A stretch of DNA of 64,000 bases from Fasciola hepatica (lineage: Eukaryota > Platyhelminthes > Trematoda > Plagiorchiida > Fasciolidae). The stretch covers positions 3,046,001 through 3,110,000 of the forward strand of contig CANUEZ040000151.1 of NCBI GenBank assembly GCA_948099385.1. The letters run 5' to 3'. The notes below the pieces were generated by a model that was not told the DNA's origin, searched no databases, and worked only from the letters and a program-made list of their open reading frames with translations. Position numbers and translations under genes: made by a program. This document shows positions 1 to 11,832 of the stretch, piece after piece (the first letter of the stretch is position 1; each line of letters starts with the position of its first letter).

Positions 1-99
1 TGCTGGTTATTGTTTCTTCCCTGTGAACATATCATTCGTTGAATCTAGGCCTCTATGTTACCGTCTGAAGAGACAGCAAAAGTGAGTTCTACAGGGAGT

Positions 100-430
100 G
101 AACAAAGTGATCAAGAATGTCCCAGATCGAGATATACTTCTTGTTATGGAGACTGGAATGCTCGCACTGGTCCTTTAAGCCAAGCAAGTAAACGCTTCCT
201 AGTAAAATATGGCCTCTTACAAAGACGCGTCAATGGTGCTCGTCTCGTGATTTTCGCAGACTACAACAAATAAACCGTCTCCAACACTAGTTTCCAACAA
301 CCCAAGCGACACCCACTGACGTAGTACTCAAACGATGGTCACACTATACACCAGACTGGCTATATACTGGTGGCGCAATCGCGCAGAGCGTCCTCAAACG
401 AAGACTTCCGGTCTCAAAATGTGCAGAGGC
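100..430 (+). pseudogene. RTE copy A endonuclease remnant
   Basis: N-terminal EN domain of RTE copy A, the nuclease that nicks target DNA for target-primed reverse transcription. GDWNARTGP (about 148-174) is the metal-binding G-D-x-N block of this nuclease family. It is followed by KYGL and NGARLV at the usual spacing, then by QQPKRHPLT-like sequence (about 296-320) matching the family's F-Q-x-P-x-R-H-x-x-T-W. At least two in-frame stops (near 271 and 321) and a frame change interrupt it. The terminal S-D-H catalytic block is not recognisable. It is therefore non-functional. Confidence 0.8.
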
Positions 431-679
431 AATGACTAAGAATGGCACCGACCACATCTTTGTCCATACACTGCTCAACATTTTATTACATGATGGCAGA
501 AATGCCCAGATAAGAATGGGTGTAGCTGAGCGGAGATCACCGACAAATGAACAAGCAGTATTAGAAGCCACCACAGCCTATATAGCAAATCACCCATTCA
601 GTAAAACTCATTGGAGGAGCAACAATGGAAGTCACTGATATTGTCTATCAAGCAATCTGCGGAAACTATACCACAACGA

Positions 680-1730
680 GAGAAGGACTCAGTAAGGAGG
701 ATGACCATCCATCTATCCAAAAAGCTAGAGATGACCGCCAAAAGTGAATCCCCGGTTTTCAGATGGATTTACGAAAAGCCACTCGATCGAAAAGAACAGA
801 CCGAAACGACTACTGGTCTAAAATTGCTGACAGTATGAGTATGGAGGTGGGGATCCTTGGAACAGATGTTTATTCTTCGTCGAGTACTAGAAGGTTGGTA
901 CAAATCTCAGCAACTGAAATCAACCTGTTCCATTGATTTTTGTACAGCTTTCCACTCAGTAGACGGACAAGCTCTACAGACCATTCTGCAAGCAGACCGC
1001 ATGCCAGCTAGACTTGTCGGTCCCATGAAATGGTACTACTGAACTACTCGCTCAGGAATACGATTTTTCGACAAACGATCTGGCCAGTTCTCACTAAACT
1101 CCGACATTCGACAGAATTGCTTACTGTTCGCAGACTCGTTTAACTAAGAAGTCGACAGCTCATCGATTACCCTAGCATACAGTTAGACCCAGACTTTTTC
1201 TTCTTTGATTTGGAATTTGACGGACGATATTGTTATCCTACGGAATGGTCCGACTACCTTACCTGCAATTCATAATCCTGTAATTTGAGACTAGAAGTCA
1301 ATACATCAAAGACTAAGAGCTTTTAGACTTGCGCGCCGCAGTCTGCACAACCAATATACGTCGAATGTAAGCTAAGTTAAAGCATGCGGGCATTCAAATA
1401 TCTGGGTTCAGCAGTCCTTTCGCATGGCCAAGCCAAGGTTGGAGTCAAAATGTGGATTGACATCACCATGAAAGCCTTTTGTGAGCTACGTATGTCATTT
1501 AGGGCTCAAACCAAGATCAGTTTCCGGACCGAAGTTCCAGTCTTCTGAGCCGTCATTCGACCCATATTGACCTACGATTGCCAAACTTGGCCAGTAAGCA
1601 TCGCGGACATTAGAAAACTGGAGTTATTTGACCACCAACGCATGCGAATAATTCACAAAGTTGCCGGTGCAATAAGATAGCAAAGGGTTTGATGAGAAAA
1701 CGCTGCTTTTACTTTGAAAAGTTGTCCCTA
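680..1730 (+). pseudogene. RTE copy A reverse transcriptase remnant
   Basis: RT and C-terminal part of RTE copy A. The frame at 680-840 carries the pre-RT linker rich in R, K and D. From 920 the palm block IDFCTAFHSVDGQALQ corresponds to the family's F-x-A-A-F-D-S-V-D-R-x-A-L, with the catalytic A-F-D changed to A-F-H. Near 1084-1110 SDIRQNC matches V-R-Q-G-C. The region that should hold YADD (about 1190-1240) has no such motif. AFKYLGSAVLSHGQAK (1390-1437) is the family's F-K-Y-L-G block, and I-L-T-Y-D-C-Q-T-W-P (1567-1596) the block before the C-terminal region. Several stops and frameshifts break it. Its 3' end is replaced by CR1-like sequence near 1730. Confidence 0.82.
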
Positions 1731-3265
1731 TCTCTTCAACAACTAGGCTTGCAGTGGTATAGACTCAACTTAGGAAGCCCAAACACAGGGATATCAGTAT
1801 CTATCACCTGCTTCAAGCTTCTCCAACAATCAGACGAACCACTTCCCATTTTCTCGTTGTCTGTCGAGTCTGAATTTCAAGAGGTGTCAACCGAGAAGAT
1901 TCTTAAGTTGCTCAAATCAACAAAGATAACAAGGCAAGCTTGTCTGGACGGCCTACCAACGGAGGTGCTCAGATATGGCACCGGCTATCTATATGATTTG
2001 ATGACTTCGGTAATTACCAGTTTACTTGAATCGCATTCCATTCCAATTAGTGGCGTACCTTTAAAATTATTTTCTATCTTCGTCAACGATGAAACTTGCA
2101 GAAGGTTTTGTAGTGCATCTGCTTCAAATAACAGTTAGTTGTCCAACCGACGAGTCATCATTCGCGTACAAATCCAAACGCTCTACAGTTGGTGCAATAG
2201 CGTCCATTGTGCACCACTTTACCAAATCTCTCGAACATTCTAGGAAGCTAGTTAGATGTGCTTTTCTTCATTACAAGTCGGCTTTTGACAGTGTACCACG
2301 CTCGCTTCTTTTCAGAAAACTGGAATCTTCTGGCTACCTAATATATTTGCTAGATTTGTTGAAGAAAACTTCACTGGAAGAACACAGTTCAAGAAAGTAG
2401 GCACAAAGGTCTCCGAACACCTACTGACCAGTGCTGGTGTACTTCAGAGTGCCGTTCTTTCTCCGAATTCGTTTTCGTTATGCTTCAGGGATTTCAATGT
2501 CTCACATTCAGCTCGTATCTTTAAATATTATTGCTGATGTAGTAGTAGCTAGGTCTGCCTCAAACAGATCAGACTTCGACGAGTTCACTGCAAATCTTTC
2601 ACATATTCAGAACTTTTCTAGTCAGTCTAGTCTTCTGTTGAATAGTAATAAATGTCGGGAGTGTATTTTTTCCAATCCCCGTTCCTGGTTTATCGCAGAC
2701 ACTTCCACCGTTAATTCTATTTCCTTCCCTCGCATTAACCATGTGAAATATCTTGGCGTTACGCTTCAGCTTAATCTGCATTGGTCTTTGCACACTGGAA
2801 TCACAGTAGGAGAACTGCTTCGCTTGTCTCATCAGATTAGAAAACTACGGCAATTAAGTGCTCCAAGTTCTGTTATTTCCACTTGTGTAAAACAGTGTAT
2901 ATTACCTATCATTCTTGACTTTCCCTATGTCATTTTCCTAGGATTACTAAAAAAGAATTTCGTCACCCTTTACAAAGGCTTACGCATCATTAACCTTGTT
3001 TTTGGTACAACCTTAAATGACCTAGTCTTGGGGCACAGCTCTAGTCACGTAACAGCATCCACTGCGTTTCTTGATGAAAATCCTTTCTGATACTTCACAC
3101 CCATTACTTTTTGATCTTACTCTTTGTCAATCCCACTCATCCACCAGGCCAGAATGTAAACTGCTTCTCTGCAGATTGTTTTTGTACAGGGATCCCGTTG
3201 GTTCACTTTCTGGCTCGGGTCCTAACAAGCAAGAACTTCAGTCTGTCTGAAACGAATTCCCACTT
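1731..3265 (+). mobile_element. Degenerate CR1/Jockey-like LINE, copy A
   Basis: Non-LTR retrotransposon remnant whose visible part is RT plus C-terminal tail. It starts abruptly after the RTE remnant. Blocks in order are: EPLPIFSLS linker near 1840, STEKILKLLKSTK near 1885-1925, GLPTEVLRYG near 1948-1977, SKRSTVGAI near 2175-2202, SAFDSVPRSLL near 2278-2310, HVKYLGVTLQ near 2738-2767, and a C-terminal block with H-P-L-L-F-D-L near 3100. Trematode CR1/Jockey-like proteins have the same order (from memory). The YADD box is lost (a valine-rich stretch stands there, near 2535) and at least four frame changes are needed. No 3' end or tail is recognisable. The copy is inactive. Confidence 0.88.
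1840..3265 (+). pseudogene. CR1/Jockey-like reverse transcriptase remnant
   Basis: Broken RT of CR1-like copy A. The longest pieces lie at 1689-2138, 2089-2400 and 2431-3090, so frameshifts fall near 2100, 2400 and 3080. The active-site aspartate of the first catalytic block survives (S-A-F-D-S-V). The second pair (the YADD aspartates) does not. Thumb and C-terminal regions are well preserved: LNSNKCRECIFS near 2638-2673, then HQIRKLRQLSAPSSVISTC near 2830-2886. After the stop near 3088 the tail continues in another frame to about 3260. It would have copied the element's RNA at a nicked target site. It cannot encode a working enzyme now. Confidence 0.85.
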
Positions 3266-6200
3266 TGCTATGTAGTTTATTTTGGCAGCATTTTTTGGCT
3301 GAAAAGCTTTATACAACTACACTCACACTGGTGGGTGCAATACAATACTGTAGAACCTGCAGTCTCTGATTATCTTTTATTCCTTATTAAAAGAATTAGC
3401 CTTGTTCGTCGGTGGAACTCTTCATAAATAACCCCTTCTGCTAGAAGAGTGGATGTGATTGTTCCCAGCTTCTGTTTTGCATTAGACTTTAATTCTATGG
3501 TAATTCCAAATAGATCATTTATTTATGGAAATAAATCTAACGGAAAATTTTGTCGAGTTTAGTGGGATTTAACTTATACGGAAAAGTTCAGGTGCATTTC
3601 ATGGGCCAAAGATTTTTGGTAATATTTCTGACGAGGCTAATTCTTCTAGAGTGAGGACCAGTGATTCTTTTAATGACTCCATCAGCTTTGTATTGAATAC
3701 CTTGAGCCCAAACTTCTACCGGTTCCGTTAATGAATCAAAAATGTCGAAGTACATTCCACCTACAAGTAAATCACACCGGAATTACTGCTATTCTAAGTC
3801 TAACCTCCGGTACCGAATGGGGTTTGCATCCAATAGTTACTGCTGATCTTGGGCTGATTTCGGCTCCTGTTTCATAAATTTGAACTGATCTATTAGTGTA
3901 ACTTTGTGAAACTTTGTTTGGCCCTTGTTATGTTGTAAAAGCAGCTTCGGTTTTCTAAAAATAATTCCGAAAAGAATGGCGGCGTATGTCCAATCATCTT
4001 ACAGTGTAACTAAACATTTTGGAAATTTCCTTGTGTTTACCCATTTGAACATATCCATTCCTAATTTGTCTCGACCTACTTATAATGTTGACCTGGAATA
4101 GCACTAATTTATTTCACGTGTCTGATCCGTTCGTTCCTCCCTTGTTTTCAAGAGCAGTGAATGTTTACGCTAAGTTTAAACTGAGCCGTATTTTCTTGGT
4201 CTTTGGTTGAAGTTCTGTTAATCTACCGTGATCCACACAAACATTTCTTATACAATTGGATATTACCTCATTTACGGAATTTTCCACCAAAAGGTGGTGA
4301 AAACACGAAAAGTCACAATTCGGTTCAAAAGCTCCTCGAATTTTCCTCATCGACGGTTTTTAAATTAAAACAGATCAAATTTTTACACAGCACCAATCAT
4401 CTGATTGAACTGTACACAGAACAATGACCCTAACCGGGCGCTTACCGGTGCACTTTCGACGGGGGTTTCTGATCTTTAGCCTCAGTGGCTATGAACACTC
4501 CCATTGATTGTATAGCTTGGGTATAATTTGATTCGATTTTCAACTCCTTTAAGAGACATGGTTAATGACTTGCAAGTTTTTTGTTCCAGAGGTAATACTG
4601 ATTGTCATTGTTGTATTGTGATAGGAATATGAAAGACCATTTTTAGGCACTGGCTAAAATTCCCGAATAAGGACTTGAGCTGATGACATATATACGAAGG
4701 TTTATCCGTTTATGACAACAAGCTTGCTTGGTATCTGTCAGTTGAAACTCATGATATTGACTAATGGCTTAGCCAGCTGGATTTCGTTCCGTCGGACAGC
4801 TGAGATGAAAGATTTTGTACCGTTGAAATTGTGCTCTGTCGGATTCACCAGAAAAGATGTCCGCGAAACGGGCATGAACTCCACCAGAAGATTTGTTGTG
4901 TAGTTTCAATGCACAGCCCACTTTTACAAATTCAAGAAATCCAAGAGCATCTATTTCATTCTTATTACAATACATCAACAGTGCAAATCTTTCAAGCCAC
5001 GACTGTGAGTGGAACTCCTTGTGATGGATTTTCTTATCTACAAGAACCCCGAAGGAATCAGAGCTCCCTCTGCCTTTCTTCCTCATTATCTTCACAATGT
5101 GATATTGATTTTGTTCGGATAGGGTGACCAATAAGTTATCGCAGTTATAGGACCCTCTGTCTAGACAACTTAGTGCGATAAAAAGTATAACCCACAAGTT
5201 TGAAAACTAAAAAATGGAATAACGTGAATAAATACACTTTTAGTTTTTTTGTTTTTCATGCGACAGTGTATAGTATTCCGCCCTGGAGCCTGTAACCAAT
5301 CGAAGCTTGTCGAAGGGAATAATGAACGGCTGTGGAAAGAATCTAAACAAGGATATCTAAGTTATCTTAGTGATGAATTTGAACTAGCTCTTGCCTTAGT
5401 ACGTAATATGGTGACAAGTCTCGCCAGAGTGTTGCCAGAAATAATTGCTCTGGTTCCGTACAACGTTACATCCACAAATAGGGAAACTATATTTACTTAT
5501 GTCAGTGTCCGCATAGTTTTGTACAACTGGGTCAGTGATAGCCGAACACTGCCTTGCCAACCGGTGACATTTTGTGTGCTAAACAGCTGAATATCATGTC
5601 ATTATTTTAATATGCGACATGAAACTCACAGCGAAGTTCGATCAGAACCACAGGCAATAGCCAAGCTCACTAGGAACTCACTGGAGATTTTGCGTTCCAT
5701 TGTCGGCACGATGCGTCGAAGTTCCTCTAAACTAGCTAGACCAGGGTACATTAGGTTTGGTGCATTTGGTGGCGGATCTGGGATGAAAAAAATAGACTAA
5801 TAGCGAAAGCCTCGTCGTAGGTGATAGGGGTAGTAATTGTCTTATCGGTATGCAAATCTCTGGATTATCGACTTTCAATGAATCCCGGATCGTCCAGTCG
5901 AAGAGGAGCAAGTATCCACGAACGAGTGCGGAAATCGTATTCGATTGTAACCAAAAATGAACACTTCGCATAGCATAAGGCAAGAAGTAAATGGACACGT
6001 ATGACCCCGTTGTTGATTACCTAGCAGGGTGGGCAGATGTGATTGGTGAAGTCAGTATGTCAGAAGCCTGATTGTTTGTCGGTTTGGTATGAAAGGTAGA
6101 TAGTAGGTTGGCCATAAGTAGTCGATGTGAACAGTGAAGTGTGGTGGGTTGACTGGTTCAAGAGCACACGCGTCACGACTGCACTGCTATGTGGGATATG

Positions 6201-7744
6201 CCAGTCTTGTCATTGGTTAATGTTGACAAAGCAACCTGTCCGTGGATTGGAAGAATGCGGACTGCTGCCCTGGAGATGACGTGTTTTTGGGGAGATTTCC
6301 GTCTCCCTGACGGTAATAACGAGCATAATTTAAATGATAATCACATCAATTTTGTTGAAAATGTCATATTCCGTGTCTGATGAACCCTGTAAAGTGCTGG
6401 TCTTGCTGCTTGCCAAGTTGAAAACATAATTTCAATGCATGGAAAATCACAACCGCTCACTAAGACATCTGGAGAGATACAAAAAAGCTTGAAGAGAACA
6501 TAGCTTTTTCGAAATCTGATAAAGATGAAGTTGAATATAAAGCATCGAAATAGTTAGCCATTTTGGAAGAAGGGAAAAGGGGAAAATGCAAAAATTATAG
6601 TACAAGTGTAGTGACAACATTATTTTCTTTTTTCCTATTCACTTAACTAGTGTAAATGGTACCGTATTTCGGAGTGGAATTTGCCACTAAACAGAGGTTG
6701 CCCAAGATGAGCCGACCGAATGCAACAAGACTGGAACCCCGGAACCCCACGATGTTTTGTGCCTTGAAACGACCATTTGACCACGGTCTTCATATTTTCA
6801 CAAAGTAGCAAGAAAGAAGGATACTATGTGTGAATCAGAATAAGATAAACAAGAAAAACTGTTTCATTTCTAAGTAGATAATGCGTACGTTTACACGAAC
6901 CAGTTCAAGTAAGTTATAGGGGGGAAGTCTTCCTGTAATGAAATTTCAAATAGCTTTGCTGCATGCAGCTCTGTCTGACCATAACTCAGCCACAGGTCAA
7001 TTCTGCTTGATCAAGAGGGAAACCGACAAGCAATTCGCTCAGCAGTGGTCTAAACTAAGATCTAAACAAACCATTCTGAAGTTATCCGATATACAAAGCG
7101 TCCTCTGAATAAATCCAAAGTGTACCTAGAAAATGTTTTCCATTGTCAGAATCCACCGTCAAACAAAATTATACAGATAAGAAAAAACAGTTTCAGGGTT
7201 CAGGCCAGCTCATCGTCGATAGACACCCAGGTCTCGCTTGCAGTCACCTATTCAGCCCCTGCCAGAAAATCCAGGTGAAGGTTTGAACGACAAAACAACC
7301 GATCATTAGGACGAGAAAGGATTCCTGCCAGTTGGTGCATGACCTTATCACCACTCATGGTAATCGATTCCAATTAGGACAGATTAATTTGTGGTGCGAC
7401 GAGTGGTGACAATGAATCTTGAATCCTGTATAAACTGCCTGTTGTTTGTTAGTAAAATGAGGTAGTTCGAAGGCCGATGAATCTTTTCACTGGAGCTAGT
7501 GGTTAAGGTCTGGTTATTAATTAGTGCCGACAAATCGGGTTGACTGGGCACAACCCGGATGATTCCTAAAACGAGCGGTGCATTACATCGATAACTAAAG
7601 CGTACGAACCACATGGTTAGTGACTCGCCATTCCCCGATTATTTTCCTTTGAACCAAGATCAATTTAATGCTCAGTAACGGGCTGCTTTCAAATTGACCG
7701 GTCTTCCACGGCGAGCAGCAAATCGTTTGTTTTCTTTTTATTAC
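3266..7744. other. No recognised gene or element
   Basis: About 4.5 kb without a feature I can support. The longest frames (4769-5197 minus, 5249-5590 plus) are within chance length and carry no motif I know. Near 4476-4500 a stretch resembling a pol III A box (TAGCCTCAGTGGCTAT) has no convincing B box downstream. The block at about 6490-6600 reads as a Lys/Glu-rich short frame but is interrupted and unplaced. Confidence 0.5.
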
Positions 7745-7949
7745 CTTCTTCTGCATGATTGGGGTTCAGTTCAGTTCGTTTCAGACCGTCGGTAACCGTG
7801 CGTTACTTGGGGAGGTTTTGGGAGCTCTTTCCCAGATACTATCTCAAACGGAAATAATGAAAAAGAAAAGAGTACACGAGGAGTAAATGGAGAACCACAA
7901 ATAAAGGTATCAAGTCGATGGAGAACGTCTTGTGCACAAAGGACCATCA

Positions 7950-8260
7950 CTGATTGTGACACCTAGCCAAATCCTTCAGTGTATTTAACCATAAAGTGAA
8001 AGAGTGTCTTGAACCCCACCCCAGAAGTCTAACACGCTCTACATGGCCAAGTTCACTGGTTAGGGTTTTCCTACCTCTCTTCCATGTTATGGACTGACCA
8101 CCCTTACTAATCTTCCAACCGGTAATCGCCTCAGCAAACATAGCACGCCGAGAAATCCTATCAAGGGACATGCGCAACATGCGTCCCAACCATATTAGCC
8201 TTGTGAGCTTAAGTGTTTCGTCTAGTGATTTGATCCACGAACCCATGACTTTCCTTCAAA
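7950..8260 (-). pseudogene. RTE copy B C-terminal domain remnant
   Basis: Open stretch of 99 codons on the minus strand holding the region after the RT. L-I-W-L-G-R-M-L-R-M (about 8200-8170) is the family's L-x-W-L-G-H-V-L-R-M. ISRRAMFAEA (about 8160-8130) matches R-x-x-R-R-A-L-F, GGQSITWKRG (about 8105-8075) matches G-G-Q-x-x-T-W, and LGWGSRH (about 8025-8000) matches L-P-G-W-G-P-R-D. The line ends near 7950 with a L-x-D-L-A-x-x-x-x-Q block typical of the element's C-terminus. This part has unusually few lesions compared with the EN. Confidence 0.85.
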
Positions 8261-8399
8261 CGGCAGCATTGTTCCCACGGTGCTCCCACCAGATTCGAGC
8301 AATACTGCGAAGAAATCAGCGTTTAAATACCGACAATCTGCGTATATCCTTCACCCGTAGTGGAACCGTCTCTTAAGCATACAGAAGCCCTAGCCCGAC

Positions 8400-9059
8400 G
8401 GCTTGAGCGTACACTCCACTCTTGATAGACAAACGGATGTCATGTCGACCCCAAGGAGGACTCAGGCTATCAAATGCCAAACCAGCCTTTTTGTACTCGA
8501 AGACATTTCACCTGAAATGTAGCTGCCAAGATAACAAAACACGTGTACCAGGTCTATAGTTTCTCCAGATATGGAAAGGTTTGGAGTTGGACCAACCCAT
8601 TCGTGCAAAGGCATCTTGCTCTTTGAATGTGCGAAGCGCATACCGAACATTTCTAAGCAGTTGTTCAAGCTATCCAGAAAAACTTGCAATTTAAATATAT
8701 CTTCACTTAGAATAATTATGTCGTCTGCATATTCAAGGTCTGACACCTTTTCACCCAGGAAATTTTCCAAACCTCCATCCTCACCTGAAAAAAGCGTGCT
8801 CTCTGGGTCCATGCCAGTAACAAAGTTCAAGAGAAAAGGAGAGAGCGGCAACCCTTACGTATATCACTTCTCACGGTGAACTCGGGTGAAAGATCACGGT
8901 AAACGTGAGCTCGGCTTCGGCCATTCATGTAAAGGGACTTCACGACGGAAAAGAATTTCTCGGGTACACCTTTCAACAAGAAGCAGCACTAGAGGACAGT
9001 ACAGTCGACTGAGTTGAAGGCCGCTTTAAGATAAAGAAAAAATGAAGCTAATGGGTCTA

Positions 9060-9060
<1 letters not shown>
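8400..9060 (-). pseudogene. RTE copy B reverse transcriptase remnant with intact YADD
   Basis: RT palm and thumb of RTE copy B. The first catalytic block is visible near 9045-9010 as KAAFNSVD (family A-F-D-S-V-D, aspartate changed to asparagine). Next come the I-R-K-G-C block and PLSPFLLNF near 8865-8820. The 129-codon open piece at 8462-8851 contains LEYADDIIILSE (about 8740-8705), so the catalytic YADD aspartates are preserved. FCYLGSYISGE follows near 8535-8500. Stops and a frameshift lie before 8851 and after 8462. Loss of the first catalytic aspartate and the stops make it inactive. It is the best preserved RT core in the window. Confidence 0.88.

Positions 9061-9061
<1 letters not shown>

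Positions 9062-9098
<37 letters not shown>
9062..9098 (+). repeat. (GT)n microsatellite
   Basis: About 18 perfect GT units within the RT part of RTE copy B, between the first catalytic block and the YADD-bearing piece. It is not part of the normal element and so expanded or was inserted after the copy died. Confidence 0.97.
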
Positions 9099-9100
<2 letters not shown>

Positions 9101-10069
9101 TTTTGAAATTTGTCGAAGAGTGAGGAAGTGATCAATACAACCTCGACCGGGCTTGGTTCTTACGTGAGCACTGTTCGCGAGAGTTAGATAAGCGGTGGAG
9201 AATAATACCAGCTAGTAATTTGGATGTGATACTAACCAGGCTTATTTCCGTGATTTTCACAAGAGAACCTATCACCTTTCTTACAAATGATTTCTATCAC
9301 CGATTACCGCCAACTCTTTGGAACTTTTTCCCTCTCGTTTATCGAACAGAGGAGTTTTGTCAACTTCAGTAACAGTGCTGAACCGCTATCTTTGAAAAGA
9401 GACAGCGAAAACCCATCCAGCCCAGTAGCCTTATGTGGTTTAAGGTGGCTTATCTCATGTAGAGCTTCCGCTTCCGACGAGAACTGGTATCTAAAAATAG
9501 TGCTTTAACCACTGCCCAGGTAAGCAACCGTGTCGAGGATAAAAGCCAGCTCAAATGCTTCTCTAGTGCTCCACCCAGTGAATTAGACAACTTGCCTGAT
9601 TCTGAATCAGTAAGCTACTCTCGTCTGTGATCAGTTCGCTGGCACCTGGTTTTCGTGGGTCGGTGTTTCTAATTGGATGGAAATGTTGCTGGCTGTTGCT
9701 GATCGCCGCAGCTTTTTCCATCTCCTTATACTTCGCAGCTCACCATTGCTCAAGGTCATTTCTCAGGCTCCGAATCAGGTGGCGTTCAAGACATCTCCGT
9801 ACGTCGTCTTATCTTGAATCCGGGGAAATCTATATGCAAGGACCTGACAGCTCAAAAGAAGATGCAGATATCCATCGTTTTCGTGCATTTCTGGTGTTTT
9901 AACTTTGGGCTGCTTCAGCTACCTCACCTAGAGCCTGCTTGATCTCTATCCACCGCAGTTTTTAACCTGGGCTTTTGACTGCATCGATAACCTGGTGGAT
10001 AATTCTGCTTGAAAAGTGGATTGATGGTTTTCGTCCAGCAGTGGCTGTGGGGAACGGTTTACTTTGGTT

Positions 10070-10740
10070 TTATTTCGAGTACTGACGAGATTTAGGCTGG
10101 AATGCGCACGGACAAAAGCGCGATCAGTGTCTACAGACGTGGACCAAAACGACCGACAGTCTTAAACTGACCCACTCCAGCCGTAGCCTGTAGCAGTTAG
10201 GTCGATCTAAGTGCAAAGCTTTGAAGCAGCAGGAGGAGGCCAGGTTATTCAGTGCCACTTTTTGTGCGAGAAATTTGTACTCACTAAGAATAGTCCACGG
10301 TCAGAGCATATTTGGATTAGTCGGCCATCTTTATCAATTTTATCGGCTGGAAGGCTAAATCTGCCTCCTGTATTCCTCTCCGTCTCGTCTAAGCTTCCAA
10401 CGGAACAATAAAATCACCAGCAACAACCACGATGTTCACAGAGCTCACTCCACGGAGCTGTAGAGACAAATTCGTCCATGGCCTCAGGAGATCTACAGTG
10501 AGTCGAGGCATACACGGAAACGACAAACTGGTATCTACGCTTTAGTCTGTGGCTGCTGGCATGCATACAACCATTCTAACTGGGGTTCAGCTTAGCAGTG
10601 CACGCTCAACTTTCATGCTCGGAGTGATGCCAACACCAGCCTGACCACGAGCACTAGACACCGAATCGCCCGACACGCGGAGAGTGGAACGACAAGTCGA
10701 GCTTGTGACTGGGGAAAGAAATTTTACCACTGGAAATGGG
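10070..10740 (-). pseudogene. RTE copy B endonuclease remnant
   Basis: EN domain of RTE copy B on the minus strand. In translated order: S-x-L-R-V-S-G-D followed by SARGQAGVGI (about 10690-10630), FVVSVYAST (about 10540-10505), a degraded V-V-A-G-D-F block (about 10425), GRFSLPAD (about 10370-10345), the I-Q-I-C-S-D-x-G-L-F-L block (about 10320-10285), H-K-K-W-H and I-T-W-P-P-P-A-A-S (about 10265-10230), D-C-R-S-F-W-S-T (about 10160-10135), and TDRAFVRAHSSL (about 10130-10095), the family's S-D-H-A-L-V block with the S-D-H changed. At least three stops interrupt it. The nuclease is dead, but the order of blocks is complete. Confidence 0.83.
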
Positions 10741-11832
10741 TCTTGTAAGCATTTTTCGGAGACACATTTATTTAAAAGGTTACAAAAGTCCTAGCTAGAG
10801 CGGACCGTTGTCCCGTTTGCCAAAGTGTGTGGAGGTTGAAAGCAGCTCAGTGAAGAGAATATTTAGGTCGGGGAATCAGTTTTCGTTTTTCCACTGTCTT
10901 AATTGTAAGCCTCATCAGGAGCCATAAGTTCACAGTCAAGGCTTGTTACGGTCTCTCGTATCCTTTTCGAATAGTGATATGAAAGAGGAAGAATGTTTCC
11001 CGGGAGACCACTAGAGATTTCTGGACAAACCATTATGATCGGCTGCCACCACCACTGAAGGGGTTTTTCTTTCGGAACCTTAACCGGAGTCTATGACTCA
11101 AAAGTCTGACCCACCAGGCAAAGCAGCTTTAATTCAACACTGGAACGTGACCGGAGCATCCATGAAAAAACTACTTCTGGTCTTTCCTGTGGGACCTGGT
11201 TGTGGCGTGCTTTCTGTTATCGAACTGTCTTTCGGATTCACACTTTAGCCCCATGAACCCAATGAAGCAAGCAGAACGTGGACGGGACAGCTTCTTTTGG
11301 ACCGGGGTCTGACCAGCTTAGACAGACGATAGCTACCCAGTGAAGTGCGATGACTTTTCCCACCGTCGAGAGAAACTCCAGGTACTTCACTCCCACGTCC
11401 ATCTAGGGGAGATTTTTGAACAGGTAAACTGTTCCTCTCCGAGTTTGTTCGCTGGAGTGTCCTTTCCAGGGTCATAGTGGTTAGAACCAGATTTTGCTCA
11501 TCAACCAGTTCTGAGACTGGACTTTGTCTGCCCTGTACCCATTGGCTTGTCCAACTTGACTGCGTCTTCGGGCTTAAGGAAACCATCGTGCATAATTGTT
11601 TGGGCCACAGAGGGACGGAAGCGATCACAACATATCAAGGTGCAGATTCGTCGTGATGGAGTGAGTGCAGTGGAAAGGGTATACCCCATTGCCATGAATG
11701 CTCGCCGCACTTTTAAAGATAGTCAGCAACCAGACCCTGAGACATGGGATGGAGAACCACTTAAGGTCCCAGTGGGTCAGATGTGGTAACGAGCCGGACG
11801 ACTGTGGCTTAGTGTCTACCACCAAAGTAACT

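Larger units (their letters stand above)
55..1730 (+). mobile_element. Degenerate RTE-clade LINE, copy A
   Basis: Remnant of a non-LTR retrotransposon that would encode an apurinic-type endonuclease (EN) followed by a reverse transcriptase (RT). All pieces are on the plus strand, in shifting frames. EN begins near 145 with a GDWNARTG block (family GDFNARLG), then NGARLV near 232 and a broken S-N-D-G-x-T block near 330. The linker with the R-K-A-T-R pattern lies near 770-800. The RT appears at 920-1040 as IDFCTAFHSVDGQALQ, followed by DIRQNC near 1090 and KYLGS-type AFKYLGSAVL near 1390. The C-terminal LELFDHQRMRIIHKV lies near 1620-1660 and a final RKRCF near 1693. The YADD box is destroyed and several stops are present. 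The fingers part of RT is missing between about 905 and 930. Family assignment rests on remembered similarity to trematode RTE proteins. The left end runs off recognisable sequence at the window start. Confidence 0.88.
7745..11832 (-). mobile_element. Near-full-length degenerate RTE-clade LINE, copy B
   Basis: The most complete LINE of the window, read on the minus strand. Order from 5' to 3': a GC-richer leader with a 127-codon open stretch (11245-11628), EN remnant (about 10740-10070), linker (about 10050-9500), RT (about 9060-8400), C-terminal region (about 8250-7950) and a short AACTGA-repeat tail near 7760-7780. The gene order and blocks are those of trematode RTE elements as I remember them. 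Reading frames are broken by many stops, and a (GT)n tract lies inside the RT. The 5' limit is uncertain. It could include the tRNA-like sequence at 11833-11904, which has the same orientation and no visible gap. Confidence 0.85.

Noticed and set aside
4435..4520. A-box-like TAGCCTCAGTGGC as a possible tRNA or SINE
   Set aside because: No B box at a sensible distance and no acceptor pairing.
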